From the NCBI GenBank assembly GCA_021798375.1, contig JAJZHU010000012.1, positions 1 to 17,105 on the forward strand: DNA of 17,105 nt, written 5' to 3'. The notes below the pieces were generated by a model. The model was not told the origin of the DNA. It saw only the letters and a program-made list of their open reading frames with translations, and did no database searches. Source of the stretch: Pseudomonadota bacterium (GTDB lineage: Bacteria; Pseudomonadota; Alphaproteobacteria; Acetobacterales; Acetobacteraceae). Within the stretch, counting starts at the first letter, position 1, and every line of letters begins with the position of its first letter. This document shows positions 6,696 through 14,016 of the stretch, piece after piece. Position numbers and translations under genes: made by a program.

Positions 6696-7636
6696 GCGCG
6701 CACGGGTTGGTCGGCGGCGTGCGCCAACGTAAAGACTCTCGCATCTTGGTGATCCGCCTTGGCGCGTTGGGTGATTTCGTGCTGTCGTTCGGCCCTTTTG
6801 CCGCCATCCGCGCCCATCACCCCGATGCCGAAATCACCTTGCTCACCACGGCGCCCTATGCCGGGCTGGCCGCGCGCGCGCCCTGGTTCGATCGGGTGGT
6901 GATCGATCAACGCCCCAAATTTCACGATCTGCCCGGCATGGTGCGGCTGATCCGCCAATTATCGGGCTTCGATTTCGTCTATGATCTGCAAACCTCGGGG
7001 CGTTCCAGCCGCTATTTTTATCTGGCGGGCGCACCGGATTGGAACGGCATCGCCCGTTTTTCGTCACACCCGCATCGCGCCGCCAACCGCACCCGGCTGC
7101 ACAGCATCGAACGCCAGCGCGATCAATTGCGCGTGGCGGGGATCGATGATTTTCCCGCCCCGGAACTGGACTGGCTGAAATCCGACCTCGCGCGCTTTGC
7201 CTTGCCGGAACGCTTTGCCCTGCTGGTGCCGGGAGCGGCGCCGCACCGCCCGGAAAAACGCTGGCCGGCCGAAAAATTCGGTGAATTGGCGGGGATATTG
7301 AACCAATCCGGCCTGCCGCCGGTGATCATCGGCACGGGGCACGAAGCCGTGGACGCCGCCACCATCCGCGGCCTGTGCCCGCAGGCGCGCGATCTGACCG
7401 GCCAGACCTCGATCGAAGACATCGCCAGTCTGGCCGCCCAGGCCGATCTGGTGATTGGCAACGACACCGGCCCGATGCACCTCGCCGCCGCAACTGGCGC
7501 GCGCTGCGTGGTGCTGTTCGGCGCGGCCAGCAACCCGGCACTGACCGCACCTCGCGGCACGGTCAGCGTGATCCAGGCGCCGGATTTACAAAAATTGGAG
7601 TTGGAACAAGTGCTGGCCGCTATTTCGACGCGGTGA
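6692..7636 (+). CDS. Glycosyltransferase family 9 (heptosyltransferase-like)
   Basis: A 314-aa GT-B enzyme of the ADP-heptose:LPS heptosyltransferase family. The N-terminal motif ILVIRLGALGDFVLS (residues 18-32, with conserved Gly-Asp) and the C-terminal motif GNDTGPMHLAAATG (256-269) are diagnostic. The sugar-nucleotide region LVPGAAPHRPEKRWP (178-192) is also seen. Such enzymes transfer heptose, or related sugars, to the inner core of lipopolysaccharide. Whether this organism uses heptose cannot be told here. The ATG at 6692 overlaps the stop of the GT4 gene (ATGA), and the frame open further upstream is only a shadow of that gene. The 3' end overlaps the convergent small exported protein gene by 17 bases. 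Confidence 0.92.
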   Translation: MSAHGLVGGVRQRKDSRILVIRLGALGDFVLSFGPFAAIRAHHPDAEITLLTTAPYAGLAARAPWFDRVVIDQRPKFHDLPGMVRLIRQLSGFDFVYDLQTSGRSSRYFYLAGAPDWNGIARFSSHPHRAANRTRLHSIERQRDQLRVAGIDDFPAPELDWLKSDLARFALPERFALLVPGAAPHRPEKRWPAEKFGELAGILNQSGLPPVIIGTGHEAVDAATIRGLCPQARDLTGQTSIEDIASLAAQADLVIGNDTGPMHLAAATGARCVVLFGAASNPALTAPRGTVSVIQAPDLQKLELEQVLAAISTR

Positions 7637-8000
7637 GTTCGGCGGCAACGTTGGCGGCGTCTTGCTTGGCCACCGCGACATTGCTGGTGGCAAGCCCTGC
7701 CTCGGCGGTGGCAAGAGCGGCTTTGAGTTGATCGGTCCTGGCGGCGTCGGTGCTGTCAGGGATCGCGCCGTTGCCGAGATTGGCGCAGGGATTCACGTTG
7801 GTGGCATCGAATTTCGCACCCTTCGGCCCGACCAGGCAGTTCACCGTGTGATGCAGGTGCATGCGCACCAACTTGATATCCGAGGAATCCGCCGCCAATT
7901 TGGCGTGAACCCCGGCAGTGGTAACCTCGCTGTCGAGACCGGCGGCGAAGGCCGGCAGCAGCAGCGCAACAACAGAAACATAAGCAAATTTTGGCAACAT
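7620..8000 (-). CDS. Small exported protein with a His cluster and two cysteines, function unknown
   Basis: A 126-aa protein with a clear Sec signal peptide (MLPKFAYVSVVALLLPAFAAG; cleavage expected near residues 19-21). The mature part starts with a likely helix (VHAKLAADSSDIKLVRMHLHHTVNC split around residues 31-55). It carries His48, His50, His51 and Cys55, then LVGPKGAKFDA and NPCANLGNGAIPD with Cys72, and an Ala-rich helical C-terminus (about 86-124). The two cysteines could form a disulfide in the periplasm, and the histidines could bind a metal or heme, but neither is proven and I do not recognise the family. It is a single gene facing away from the mutL operon end, with a 233-base non-coding region upstream, and overlaps the GT9 gene tail to tail. 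Confidence 0.75.
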   Translation of the reverse strand: MLPKFAYVSVVALLLPAFAAGLDSEVTTAGVHAKLAADSSDIKLVRMHLHHTVNCLVGPKGAKFDATNVNPCANLGNGAIPDSTDAARTDQLKAALATAEAGLATSNVAVAKQDAANVAAELTASK

Positions 8001-8156
8001 GGTGGCCTACCTGGTGAAGTGGATGCCGGAGACTAGCCCAGACGGACGGGAAATGCCAGAAGGCCGGCTTGCGGGTGCAAGGCAATCAGATGAAGCCGCA
8101 AAAACCGTGACGACGCCTCCCGGGCCGTTTCTTACGGTGGCTGATTGGACCATAAT

Positions 8157-8192
8157 AAGATGGATTGCTTCGCGACGCTCGCAACGACGGCG
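8157..8192. repeat. Single arm of a dispersed repeat (GATTGCTTCGC...GCTCGCAACGACG type)
   Basis: The 233-base gap between mutL and the small exported protein contains a sequence very like one arm of the widely dispersed element whose translated form is often annotated as HCERSEAIQ or DCFASLAMT. Read rightward it gives DCFATLATTA. TTGC and GCAA at 8164-8183 pair as short ends. The second arm was not found nearby, so this is a solo or degraded copy. The rest of the gap (8001-8156 and 8193-8233) showed no gene and no clear terminator. Confidence 0.45.
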
Positions 8193-8233
8193 CGGGGAGA
8201 GTCAATCTTCACGCTGCTCGGGATGATAACCCG

Positions 8234-9952
8234 CTACTTCCGCCCAAATAATTTCTCGATCTCGCCCTTGGTCAATTTCAAAAACGTCGGCCGCCCGTGG
8301 CTGCAAGTCGCGGCGCGGGGGGTAACCTCCATCTGGCGCAGCAGCGCATCCATTTCGGCGGCGTTCAGGCGCCGCCCGGCGCGGATCGAGCCGTGGCAGG
8401 CCAACCGCGCCACCACCGCGTCCAGCCGCGCATCGAGCGCCGTGGTTTCGTCCCATTCGGCCAATTCATCGGCCAGATCGCGCAGCAAGGGCGCGGGATC
8501 GGGCGAACCCAGGGCGGCGGGCAGTGCGCGCACCAAAATCGCGCCACCGCCGAACGGCTCGATTTCCAACCCCAACCGGGCCAGATCGGCGGCGCGGCGC
8601 AACAGACGCTCGGCGTCGCTGTTCCCCAGATCGACCACGGCGGGCAACAGCAACGCCTGCGAGCGCACCCCGCCCGCGCGCATTTGCGCCGCGATCGCTT
8701 CATGGGTCAGACGTTCGTGCGCGGCGTGCTGATCGACCAGCACCAGCGAGCCATCGGCGGCCACGGCGATGATATAGGTATCCAACACCTGCGCCACTGG
8801 CGCCCCCAGCGGGTGATCGGCGTGCGCGGGCGGCGGTTCTTGCAACACGCGGGCGACCGGAGAACCGGCGAAGGGCAATTGCGTTTCGGCCACCGCCGTG
8901 CGCGCGGGCGAGGACGGGTAAAAGCTCATGGATGGCCGGAACTGCGACACAAACGGCGCGGGCGACGGCCCGGCCCCCTGACCCAAGGCACCGCGCAGCG
9001 CCGAAATCACCAGGCCGCGCACGGCTTGCGGATCGCGGAAGCGCAACTCGGCCTTGGCGGGATGCACATTCACATCCAATTCATCGGCGGGCAGATCGAG
9101 CCACAAGGCGGCGATGGGATGACGCCCCGATTCGATCACCTCGCGCACCGCCACTTTGAGCGCGGTGCGCAACTCGGGATCGGTCACGCCGCGGCCATTG
9201 ACGGTGAAATATTGTTGCTGCGCGTTGGCGCGGGTAAAGGCCGGCGGCGCGATCAGGCCGGACAGGCGCATGTCGCCACGCTGCGCGGAAAATTCGATCA
9301 GACTCTGCCCGGCCTCGGCCCCGATCAGCGCCGCCAGCCGCGTTTTGCGGTCCTGTCCCGGCAGATCGAACGCCACGCGGCCATCAAGCTCGAGCCGCAA
9401 CGCCACCGCGGGCGCCGCCAGGGCCAGCCGCCGCAGCATGTTGGCGGCGTATTCGGCCTCGGACGAGGCTGATTTCAGAAATTTGCGCCGCGCCGGGGTG
9501 GCATAGAACAAATCCGCCACCACCACCCGCGTGCCTTTGGCGCCCGCCGCCGGGGAGATGGGGGTTACAGCACCGCCTTCCACCCGGATTTCCGACGCAT
9601 GATCCGCCTGGGCGTTGCGCGAGACGATCGAAAGCCGCGCCACCGCGCCGATCGAGGGCAGGGCCTCGCCGCGAAAGCCCAGGCTTTTGATCTGCACCAG
9701 TTGATCGTCTTCCAGCTTGGAAGTGGCGTGACGCCGCACGCACAGCGCCAAATCGCCGGAGTCCATGCCGGAACCATCGTCCAGCACCTCGATCCGGGCG
9801 ATGCCGCCGCCGGCCAAGGCGACAGAGATCCGTGTTGCCCCCGCGTCCAGGGCGTTTTCCACCAATTCCTTCACGCACGCGGCCGGACGCTCGATCACTT
9901 CGCCGGCGGCGATGCGATTAACCAGATTTTCCGGCAGCAGGCGAATGCTCAT
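8234..9952 (-). CDS. mutL: DNA mismatch repair protein MutL (endonuclease type)
   Basis: A 572-aa mismatch repair protein that couples MutS mismatch recognition to strand incision. The GHKL ATPase domain shows ENALDAGAT (catalytic Glu32), DDGSGM (58-63), RHATSKL (74-80) and GFRGEAL (92-98). A Pro-rich linker (about 325-385) joins it to the C-terminal dimerisation domain. That domain carries the metal-dependent endonuclease motif DQHAAHERLTHE (about 405-416), ACHGSIRAG (about 518) and CSHGRPT (550-556). Ser replaces the Pro of the more usual CPHGRPT. The nuclease motif implies a MutH-independent system. The ATG at 9952 lies 27 bases after the lipoprotein gene stop, consistent with being the last gene of the ileS-lspA operon. 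Length is normal. Confidence 0.96.
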   Translation of the reverse strand: MSIRLLPENLVNRIAAGEVIERPAACVKELVENALDAGATRISVALAGGGIARIEVLDDGSGMDSGDLALCVRRHATSKLEDDQLVQIKSLGFRGEALPSIGAVARLSIVSRNAQADHASEIRVEGGAVTPISPAAGAKGTRVVVADLFYATPARRKFLKSASSEAEYAANMLRRLALAAPAVALRLELDGRVAFDLPGQDRKTRLAALIGAEAGQSLIEFSAQRGDMRLSGLIAPPAFTRANAQQQYFTVNGRGVTDPELRTALKVAVREVIESGRHPIAALWLDLPADELDVNVHPAKAELRFRDPQAVRGLVISALRGALGQGAGPSPAPFVSQFRPSMSFYPSSPARTAVAETQLPFAGSPVARVLQEPPPAHADHPLGAPVAQVLDTYIIAVAADGSLVLVDQHAAHERLTHEAIAAQMRAGGVRSQALLLPAVVDLGNSDAERLLRRAADLARLGLEIEPFGGGAILVRALPAALGSPDPAPLLRDLADELAEWDETTALDARLDAVVARLACHGSIRAGRRLNAAEMDALLRQMEVTPRAATCSHGRPTFLKLTKGEIEKLFGRK

Positions 9953-9979
9953 GGCGTACGCCCCGTGACGATCAGGGGG

Positions 9980-10528
9980 TTAAAAGAACCAGAGGAACTT
10001 TTTCTTGGCATGACCCAGCGTGGGGGTGTCGCCCGTGGTGGCGGGTTTGCCCAACGCCGAATCTTTTTGCAGCCGCGCGGCCTCTGCGGGCGCATCCACC
10101 AACGTGTCGGGTTTGGGTTTGCTGTGCCAGAACATCAAGCGCTCGGTGAACGACTCGGCCGCCGAATCTTTCGCCGCATCCGCCGCCACTTGGGCGCGGA
10201 TGTTGGCGGGGGGGGCAACGCCCGCCTCGGACACCAGCACATTCTGACCGACGCTGGGGGCGCCCGCAGCGCCGGGATGCAGCGCCAGTTGCGGCGCCAG
10301 GGCTTCTTTGGCCTGTTCGGTCAGCGGCACTTCTTGCGGTCGCGGCAGCCCAGGCGTGGGGGGCGGCAGGCTGGCAGCCGCCAAATCCGGCGGTACCGAC
10401 AGCGGCGTGCGGGTGGTGACCGTGAACTCATCGGGTGAATTCGTGGACAGACCCAGGGTCTTGGTGACGCTGTTGGCACTGCATGCGGCGACCAACAACA
10501 CGGGGATCAGGAGGATGGAGCGTTTCAT
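9980..10528 (-). CDS. bamF: DUF3035 outer-membrane lipoprotein (BamF-like)
   Basis: A 182-aa predicted lipoprotein. The signal peptide ends in the lipobox LVAAC, with Cys16 as the lipidated residue. The mature start, about residues 30-50, carries NSPDEFTVTTRTPLSVPPD, the hallmark of DUF3035. This family includes BamF of Caulobacter, an alphaproteobacterial subunit of the beta-barrel assembly machinery. The rest is low-complexity, Ala/Pro-rich, with a short amphipathic part (ESFTERLMFWHSK) and an unusual basic-aromatic end, KKKFLWFF. The ATG overlaps the lspA stop (ATGA, 10525-10528), so a substrate of LspA is made directly after LspA. The symbol bamF is by family resemblance; beta-barrel assembly activity is not shown here. 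Confidence 0.82.
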   Translation of the reverse strand: MKRSILLIPVLLVAACSANSVTKTLGLSTNSPDEFTVTTRTPLSVPPDLAAASLPPPTPGLPRPQEVPLTEQAKEALAPQLALHPGAAGAPSVGQNVLVSEAGVAPPANIRAQVAADAAKDSAAESFTERLMFWHSKPKPDTLVDAPAEAARLQKDSALGKPATTGDTPTLGHAKKKFLWFF

Positions 10529-11034
10529 ACCGATTGCTTACCCGAATTCCCCCCCTTCTGGGAAGGCCACATACCGTCGATCAGCAAAGCAATCACGCCA
10601 CACACGATGGCGCTGTCGCCGATATTGAAAACATAGGGAAACGGATCAAAGTTCCCAAGATGCAAATGAATGAAATCCACCACCGCGCCATAGCGGATCC
10701 GGTCGATCACATTGCCCACCGCGCCGCCGGCAATCGCCCCCAGCGCCGCCGCCACCCAGGAATTTTCCGCCCGCCGCAGCCAGACAAACAGCCCGGCGAC
10801 AATCGCCAGCGCCACGCCGCCCAGGATCAAGGGGGCGATAAAGCCACCCGAACCATTAAAAATGCCGAAGGTGACGCCGTGATTCCATACCATCACCAAT
10901 TCCAGCACCGGTAATAATTCCACCCGTCCCAGCGCACCAAGTTCAAGCCCGTGCAAAATCCATTGCTTGCTGGCCTGATCGGCGATCAGCACCAGCGCGA
11001 ACAGGATCACCCCCAGCCGGGTACGTGGATTCAT
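10525..11034 (-). CDS. lspA: Lipoprotein signal peptidase (signal peptidase II)
   Basis: A 169-aa inner-membrane aspartic protease that cleaves the signal peptide from prolipoproteins after lipidation. Four hydrophobic segments are seen (about residues 6-24, 65-85, 93-110 and 136-153). Family motifs are VWNHGVTFGIF (49-59), GGAVGNVIDRIRYGAVVDFI with catalytic Asp120, and FNIGDSAI with catalytic Asp140. Length is typical. This is the intact copy. Its first 20 codons are 49/60 identical to a remnant 206 bases upstream, at the end of ileS. Its ATG overlaps the stop of the 69-codon chimeric frame (ATGA, 11031-11034). Upstream of the ATG, CTGGTATGA also matches the Leu-Val end of ileS, suggesting that this copy arrived with its own piece of an ileS-lspA junction. 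Confidence 0.95.
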   Translation of the reverse strand: MNPRTRLGVILFALVLIADQASKQWILHGLELGALGRVELLPVLELVMVWNHGVTFGIFNGSGGFIAPLILGGVALAIVAGLFVWLRRAENSWVAAALGAIAGGAVGNVIDRIRYGAVVDFIHLHLGNFDPFPYVFNIGDSAIVCGVIALLIDGMWPSQKGGNSGKQSV

Positions 11035-11240
11035 ACCAGCCCCCCTAATACCAGGGACCCTGGCGTTTGGCGGTTGTTACAAGCTCCGCATTCCGTAGGG
11101 TGGGGAAGCCCTTGCGCCACCCACCATTTTTTCGGGCGGAAAGATGGTGGGTGGCGCAAGGGCTTACCCACCCTACGACGCTGATCGGCGGCGGGCACCA
11201 GCGCGAACAGGATCACGCCAAGACGAGTGCGCGGGTTCAT
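11031..11240 (-). CDS. Chimeric 69-aa reading frame: lspA N-terminus fused to a palindromic element
   Basis: This frame begins at ATG 11240, which overlaps the ileS stop as ATGA (11237-11240). It ends in TGA 11031-11033, which overlaps the intact lspA start as ATGA (11031-11034). Codons 1-20 (MNPRTRLGVILFALVPAADQ) copy the N-terminus of LspA. From codon 21 it reads through the palindromic element (RRRVGKPLRHPPSF, then WWVAQGLPHPTECGACNN) to the end. No stop interrupts 69 codons across the insertion. It probably makes no useful protein. Its likely effect is to carry ribosomes from ileS to lspA, keeping coupling and melting the strong hairpin in the message. Whether it is selected or merely chance-open is undecided. 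Confidence 0.45.
   Translation of the reverse strand: MNPRTRLGVILFALVPAADQRRRVGKPLRHPPSFRPKKWWVAQGLPHPTECGACNNRQTPGSLVLGGLV
11051..11063. repeat. Short perfect dyad CCAGGG-A-CCCTGG
   Basis: A 6+1+6 inverted repeat 30 bases left of the large palindrome and 17 bases upstream of the lspA ATG. It could be an edge of the inserted element or a small structure near the lspA start. ATACCAG occurs twice here (11033-11039 and 11048-11054), which hints at slippage or a junction. Confidence 0.4.
11094..11177. mobile_element. Palindromic MITE-like element with 34-bp arms
   Basis: The left arm (11094-11127, starting CGTAGGGTGGGG) and right arm (11144-11177, ending ACCCACCCTACG) are inverted copies over 34 positions with a single mismatch (G at 11105 against A at 11166). 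The 16-base centre carries a further TTTC/GAAA pairing. There is no transposase frame. The flank from about 11050 to 11093, including a CCAGGG-A-CCCTGG dyad, may belong to a longer element. No convincing target-site duplication was found. Arms beginning CGTAGGGTGGG occur in dispersed non-autonomous repeats in several bacteria, as recalled from general knowledge and not checked. In RNA it would fold into a very stable hairpin with no U-tract, so it does not look like an intrinsic terminator. Confidence 0.75.
11181..11240 (-). pseudogene. lspA 5' remnant (first 20 codons)
   Basis: Sixty bases aligning without gaps to the first 20 codons of the intact lspA (10975-11034), with 49 identities. Codons 2-8 differ in every codon, always at the third base and always silently. 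The next seven codons (VILFALV) are identical at all 21 bases, and codons 16-17 then change from Leu-Ile to Pro-Ala. The remnant keeps the ATGA overlap with ileS that is expected of the original ileS-lspA junction. It is cut off next to the palindromic element at 11177. Confidence 0.8.
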
Positions 11241-13990
11241 TTGCATACCAGACCCGAATCCACCGCATCGGCGCAGCGCACGCACAGGGTGGGATGAGCC
11301 GCCACCGAACCCACTTCCGGCAGGATTTTCCAGCAGCGCGCGCATTTTTCGCCCGGCGCCACATCCGCCGCCACTTGCCCGCCCACCGCCGCACCTGAAA
11401 CGATGCACAACTCCGCCCATGCCTCGGGCATCAACAGCGAGGCTGCCTCGGCGCCGACCGCGATCACCGCCTGCAACGAAGATTTGATCGTGCCTTGCTG
11501 ACGTTTTTCCTCGATTGCATTGGTGATCTTGCGCCGTGCCGTGCGGATTTCATCCCACCGCGCGCCCAGCGCCGCATCCATCCATTGCGCATTGGTAACG
11601 AACAACGGCGCCAGATGCACCGATGTTTCCTCGCCAAACCGCGCCACCCAGGCTTCGTCGGCGGTGAACACCAACACCGGGGCCAACCAACTGCACAAGG
11701 CGCGGTGCAGATGATCGAGCAGGGTGCGCGCCGCCTTGCGCGTGGCGTTGTCGGGCCGGTCGCAATAGATCGCGTCCTTGCGCACGTCGAAATAAAAGCT
11801 GGAAAGATCATTGGCGCAGAAATGATGCAGCGCCGGATAGAACCCGGTCCAATCGTGATCCTGGATCGCCCGCCGCATCTGCGCCTCGAGTTCGGTCAGA
11901 CGGTGCAGAATATATTTTTCCAGTTCGGGCATGTCGTCGTAATTCACCCGTTCGGCTTCCGAAAAACCATCCAGCGAGCCCAGCAGCCAGCGCAGCGTGT
12001 TGCGCAAGCGGCGGTATAGTTCGGCGGTTTGCTTCAGGATCTCCGGCCCGATGCGCTGGTCCTCGGTGGCGTCGCAATTCATCACCCACAGGCGCAGAAT
12101 ATCGGCGCCATATTGCTTGGTCACTTCCTGCGGCGCCACCACGTTGCCCAAGGATTTGGACATTTTGCGGCCTTGCTCGTCCAGGGTGAAGCCGTGGGTG
12201 AGGATCGCCTTGAACGGCGCCCGCCCGCGCGTGCCGACGGCCTCCAGCAGCGAGGATTGGAACCAGCCGCGATGCTGATCCGAGCCTTCCAGATACAGAT
12301 CGGCCGGCCACGGCAGGCCGCGCGCTTCCAGCACAAAAGCATGGGTCGAACCGGATTCGAACCACACATCGACGATGTCCATCACCTGTTCGTAGTCGGC
12401 GGTGTCGTAGGCCCCGCCCAGAAAACGCGAGGCCGGGGCGCTATACCAGCAATCCGCGCCTTCCTCCTGGAAAGCGGCGATGATGCGCGCCGTCACCGCG
12501 TCGTCGCGCAAGATATTTCCGGTGGCGCGTTCAACGAACACCGGGATCGGCACGCCCCAGGCGCGCTGACGCGAAATGCACCAATCAGGGCGGCTGGCCA
12601 CCATCGAGCCGATGCGGTTGCGTCCGCCGTCAGGCACGAAATGGGTGGCCTTGATCGCCTCCAACGCCTGGGCGCGGATTTGTTCCGGCCCATCCATGCG
12701 GATGAACCATTGCGGCGTGGCGCGGAAGATCAACGGCGCCTTGGAACGCCAACTATGCGGGTAGGAATGCACGATCTTGCCGCGCGCCAGCAACCCGCCG
12801 GCAGCATCGAGCGCCGCGCAGATCGCATCATGCGCCTTATAGACATGCTGCCCGGCGAACAGCGGCACCCACGGATTATAGGTGCCGTCGTCGCCCACGG
12901 TTTCCGGCACTTCCACCCCATGCGCGCGGCCCAGCGCGAAATCTTCCTCGCCGTGACCAGGGGCGATATGCACAAAGCCGGTGCCCGCTTCGGTGGTGAC
13001 GTAATCGCCGAACAGCAACGGCGCATCGAAATCATAGCCCTGACCGCGCAACGGATGCGCCGCCAGCGTGCCTTCGAGTTCGGCGCCCAGATAGACATGC
13101 ACCACATGATGCAGGCTGATCTTGGTATCGACGAGAAATTTCGGCAGCAGCGCCAACGCCACCAGCAAGCGGTCGCCAACCACGACCTTGCTGCCTTCCT
13201 CCACCGCATCGGCCTGGAACAGCGCATATTCGATCTCACGCCCCGCCGCCAACGCGCGGTTGCCCGGCATGGTCCACGGCGTGGTGGTCCAGATGACGAT
13301 AGCGGCGTCTTGCACCGGCCCGGCCACGATGGGGAAGCGCACCCAGATCGTGTGGCTGGTGTGATCCTGATATTCGATTTCGGCATCGGCCAGGGCGGTT
13401 TTTTCCACCACCGACCACATCACCGGGCGCAACCCGCGATACAGCGCGCCATTATGCACAAAACGGCCGATTTCGGCGGCAATCGCTGCCTCGGAAGCAA
13501 AATCCATGGTGGCGTAGCGGTTGACGAAATCGCCTGCCACACCCAGACGCTCGAATTCGCGGCTTTGCACCTCGACCCATTTGGCGGCCCAGGCGCGGCA
13601 CTCGGCGCGGAAATCGAGCACCGGCACGTCGTCTTTGTTCTTGCCCTTTTTGCGATATTGCTCCTCGATCTGCCATTCGATCGGCAGGCCGTGGCAATCC
13701 CAGCCGGGGATGTAATGCGCATCGAAGCCGGCCATCTGATGGGCGCGGTTGATCACGTCCTTTAGAATTTTGTTCAGCGCGTGGCCGATGTGCGGCTCGC
13801 CGTTGGCATAGGGAGGGCCATCGTGCAGCATGAAGCTCGGCCGCCCGGCCGACTGCGCCCGCAGTTGCGCGTAGATGCCGAGCCGTTGCCAGCGCGCCAG
13901 AATCCCCGGCTCGTTCTTCGGCAAATCGCCGCGCATGGGGAAATTTGTCGTGGGAAGAAAGACTGTGTCCCGGTAATCGCGCTCGCTCAT
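11237..13990 (-). CDS. ileS: Isoleucyl-tRNA synthetase
   Basis: A 917-aa class I aminoacyl-tRNA synthetase that charges tRNA-Ile in the cytoplasm. It shows PYANGEPHIGHALNK (HIGH at residues 67-70), GWDCHGLPIEW, the editing-domain segment with WTTTPWTMPGNRA, GSDQHRGWFQSSLLE, the KMSKS loop (near residue 610), and a C-terminal zinc-binding CARCW...CVRC (Cys883, 886, 903, 906). This is the bacterial, shorter type rather than the eukaryote-like mupirocin-resistant type. The ATG at 13990 was preferred over the ATG two codons earlier because AAGGA lies six bases upstream of it and directly abuts the other. It opens the run ileS, chimeric frame, lspA, lipoprotein gene, mutL. Its TGA overlaps the ATG of the lspA remnant. 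Confidence 0.97.
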   Translation of the reverse strand: MSERDYRDTVFLPTTNFPMRGDLPKNEPGILARWQRLGIYAQLRAQSAGRPSFMLHDGPPYANGEPHIGHALNKILKDVINRAHQMAGFDAHYIPGWDCHGLPIEWQIEEQYRKKGKNKDDVPVLDFRAECRAWAAKWVEVQSREFERLGVAGDFVNRYATMDFASEAAIAAEIGRFVHNGALYRGLRPVMWSVVEKTALADAEIEYQDHTSHTIWVRFPIVAGPVQDAAIVIWTTTPWTMPGNRALAAGREIEYALFQADAVEEGSKVVVGDRLLVALALLPKFLVDTKISLHHVVHVYLGAELEGTLAAHPLRGQGYDFDAPLLFGDYVTTEAGTGFVHIAPGHGEEDFALGRAHGVEVPETVGDDGTYNPWVPLFAGQHVYKAHDAICAALDAAGGLLARGKIVHSYPHSWRSKAPLIFRATPQWFIRMDGPEQIRAQALEAIKATHFVPDGGRNRIGSMVASRPDWCISRQRAWGVPIPVFVERATGNILRDDAVTARIIAAFQEEGADCWYSAPASRFLGGAYDTADYEQVMDIVDVWFESGSTHAFVLEARGLPWPADLYLEGSDQHRGWFQSSLLEAVGTRGRAPFKAILTHGFTLDEQGRKMSKSLGNVVAPQEVTKQYGADILRLWVMNCDATEDQRIGPEILKQTAELYRRLRNTLRWLLGSLDGFSEAERVNYDDMPELEKYILHRLTELEAQMRRAIQDHDWTGFYPALHHFCANDLSSFYFDVRKDAIYCDRPDNATRKAARTLLDHLHRALCSWLAPVLVFTADEAWVARFGEETSVHLAPLFVTNAQWMDAALGARWDEIRTARRKITNAIEEKRQQGTIKSSLQAVIAVGAEAASLLMPEAWAELCIVSGAAVGGQVAADVAPGEKCARCWKILPEVGSVAAHPTLCVRCADAVDSGLVCK

Positions 13991-14016
13991 AACCATTCCT
14001 TGGGCAGAAGCGTTGG

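Noticed and set aside
8297..9472. A 391-codon open frame on the plus strand opposite mutL
   Set aside because: Antisense shadow of a well-supported mutL gene, low-complexity Arg/Gln/Gly composition.
11094..11177. The large palindrome as a Rho-independent terminator of ileS or as a CRISPR-type repeat
   Set aside because: No U-tract follows in the direction of transcription, the stem is far longer than a normal terminator, and there is only one repeat pair with no spacers.
12029..13765. A 578-codon open frame on the plus strand opposite ileS
   Set aside because: It is antisense to a clear isoleucyl-tRNA synthetase gene. Its composition (rich in Arg, His, Gln, Gly) is what the opposite strand of a GC-rich gene with third-position G/C gives, and no domain is visible.
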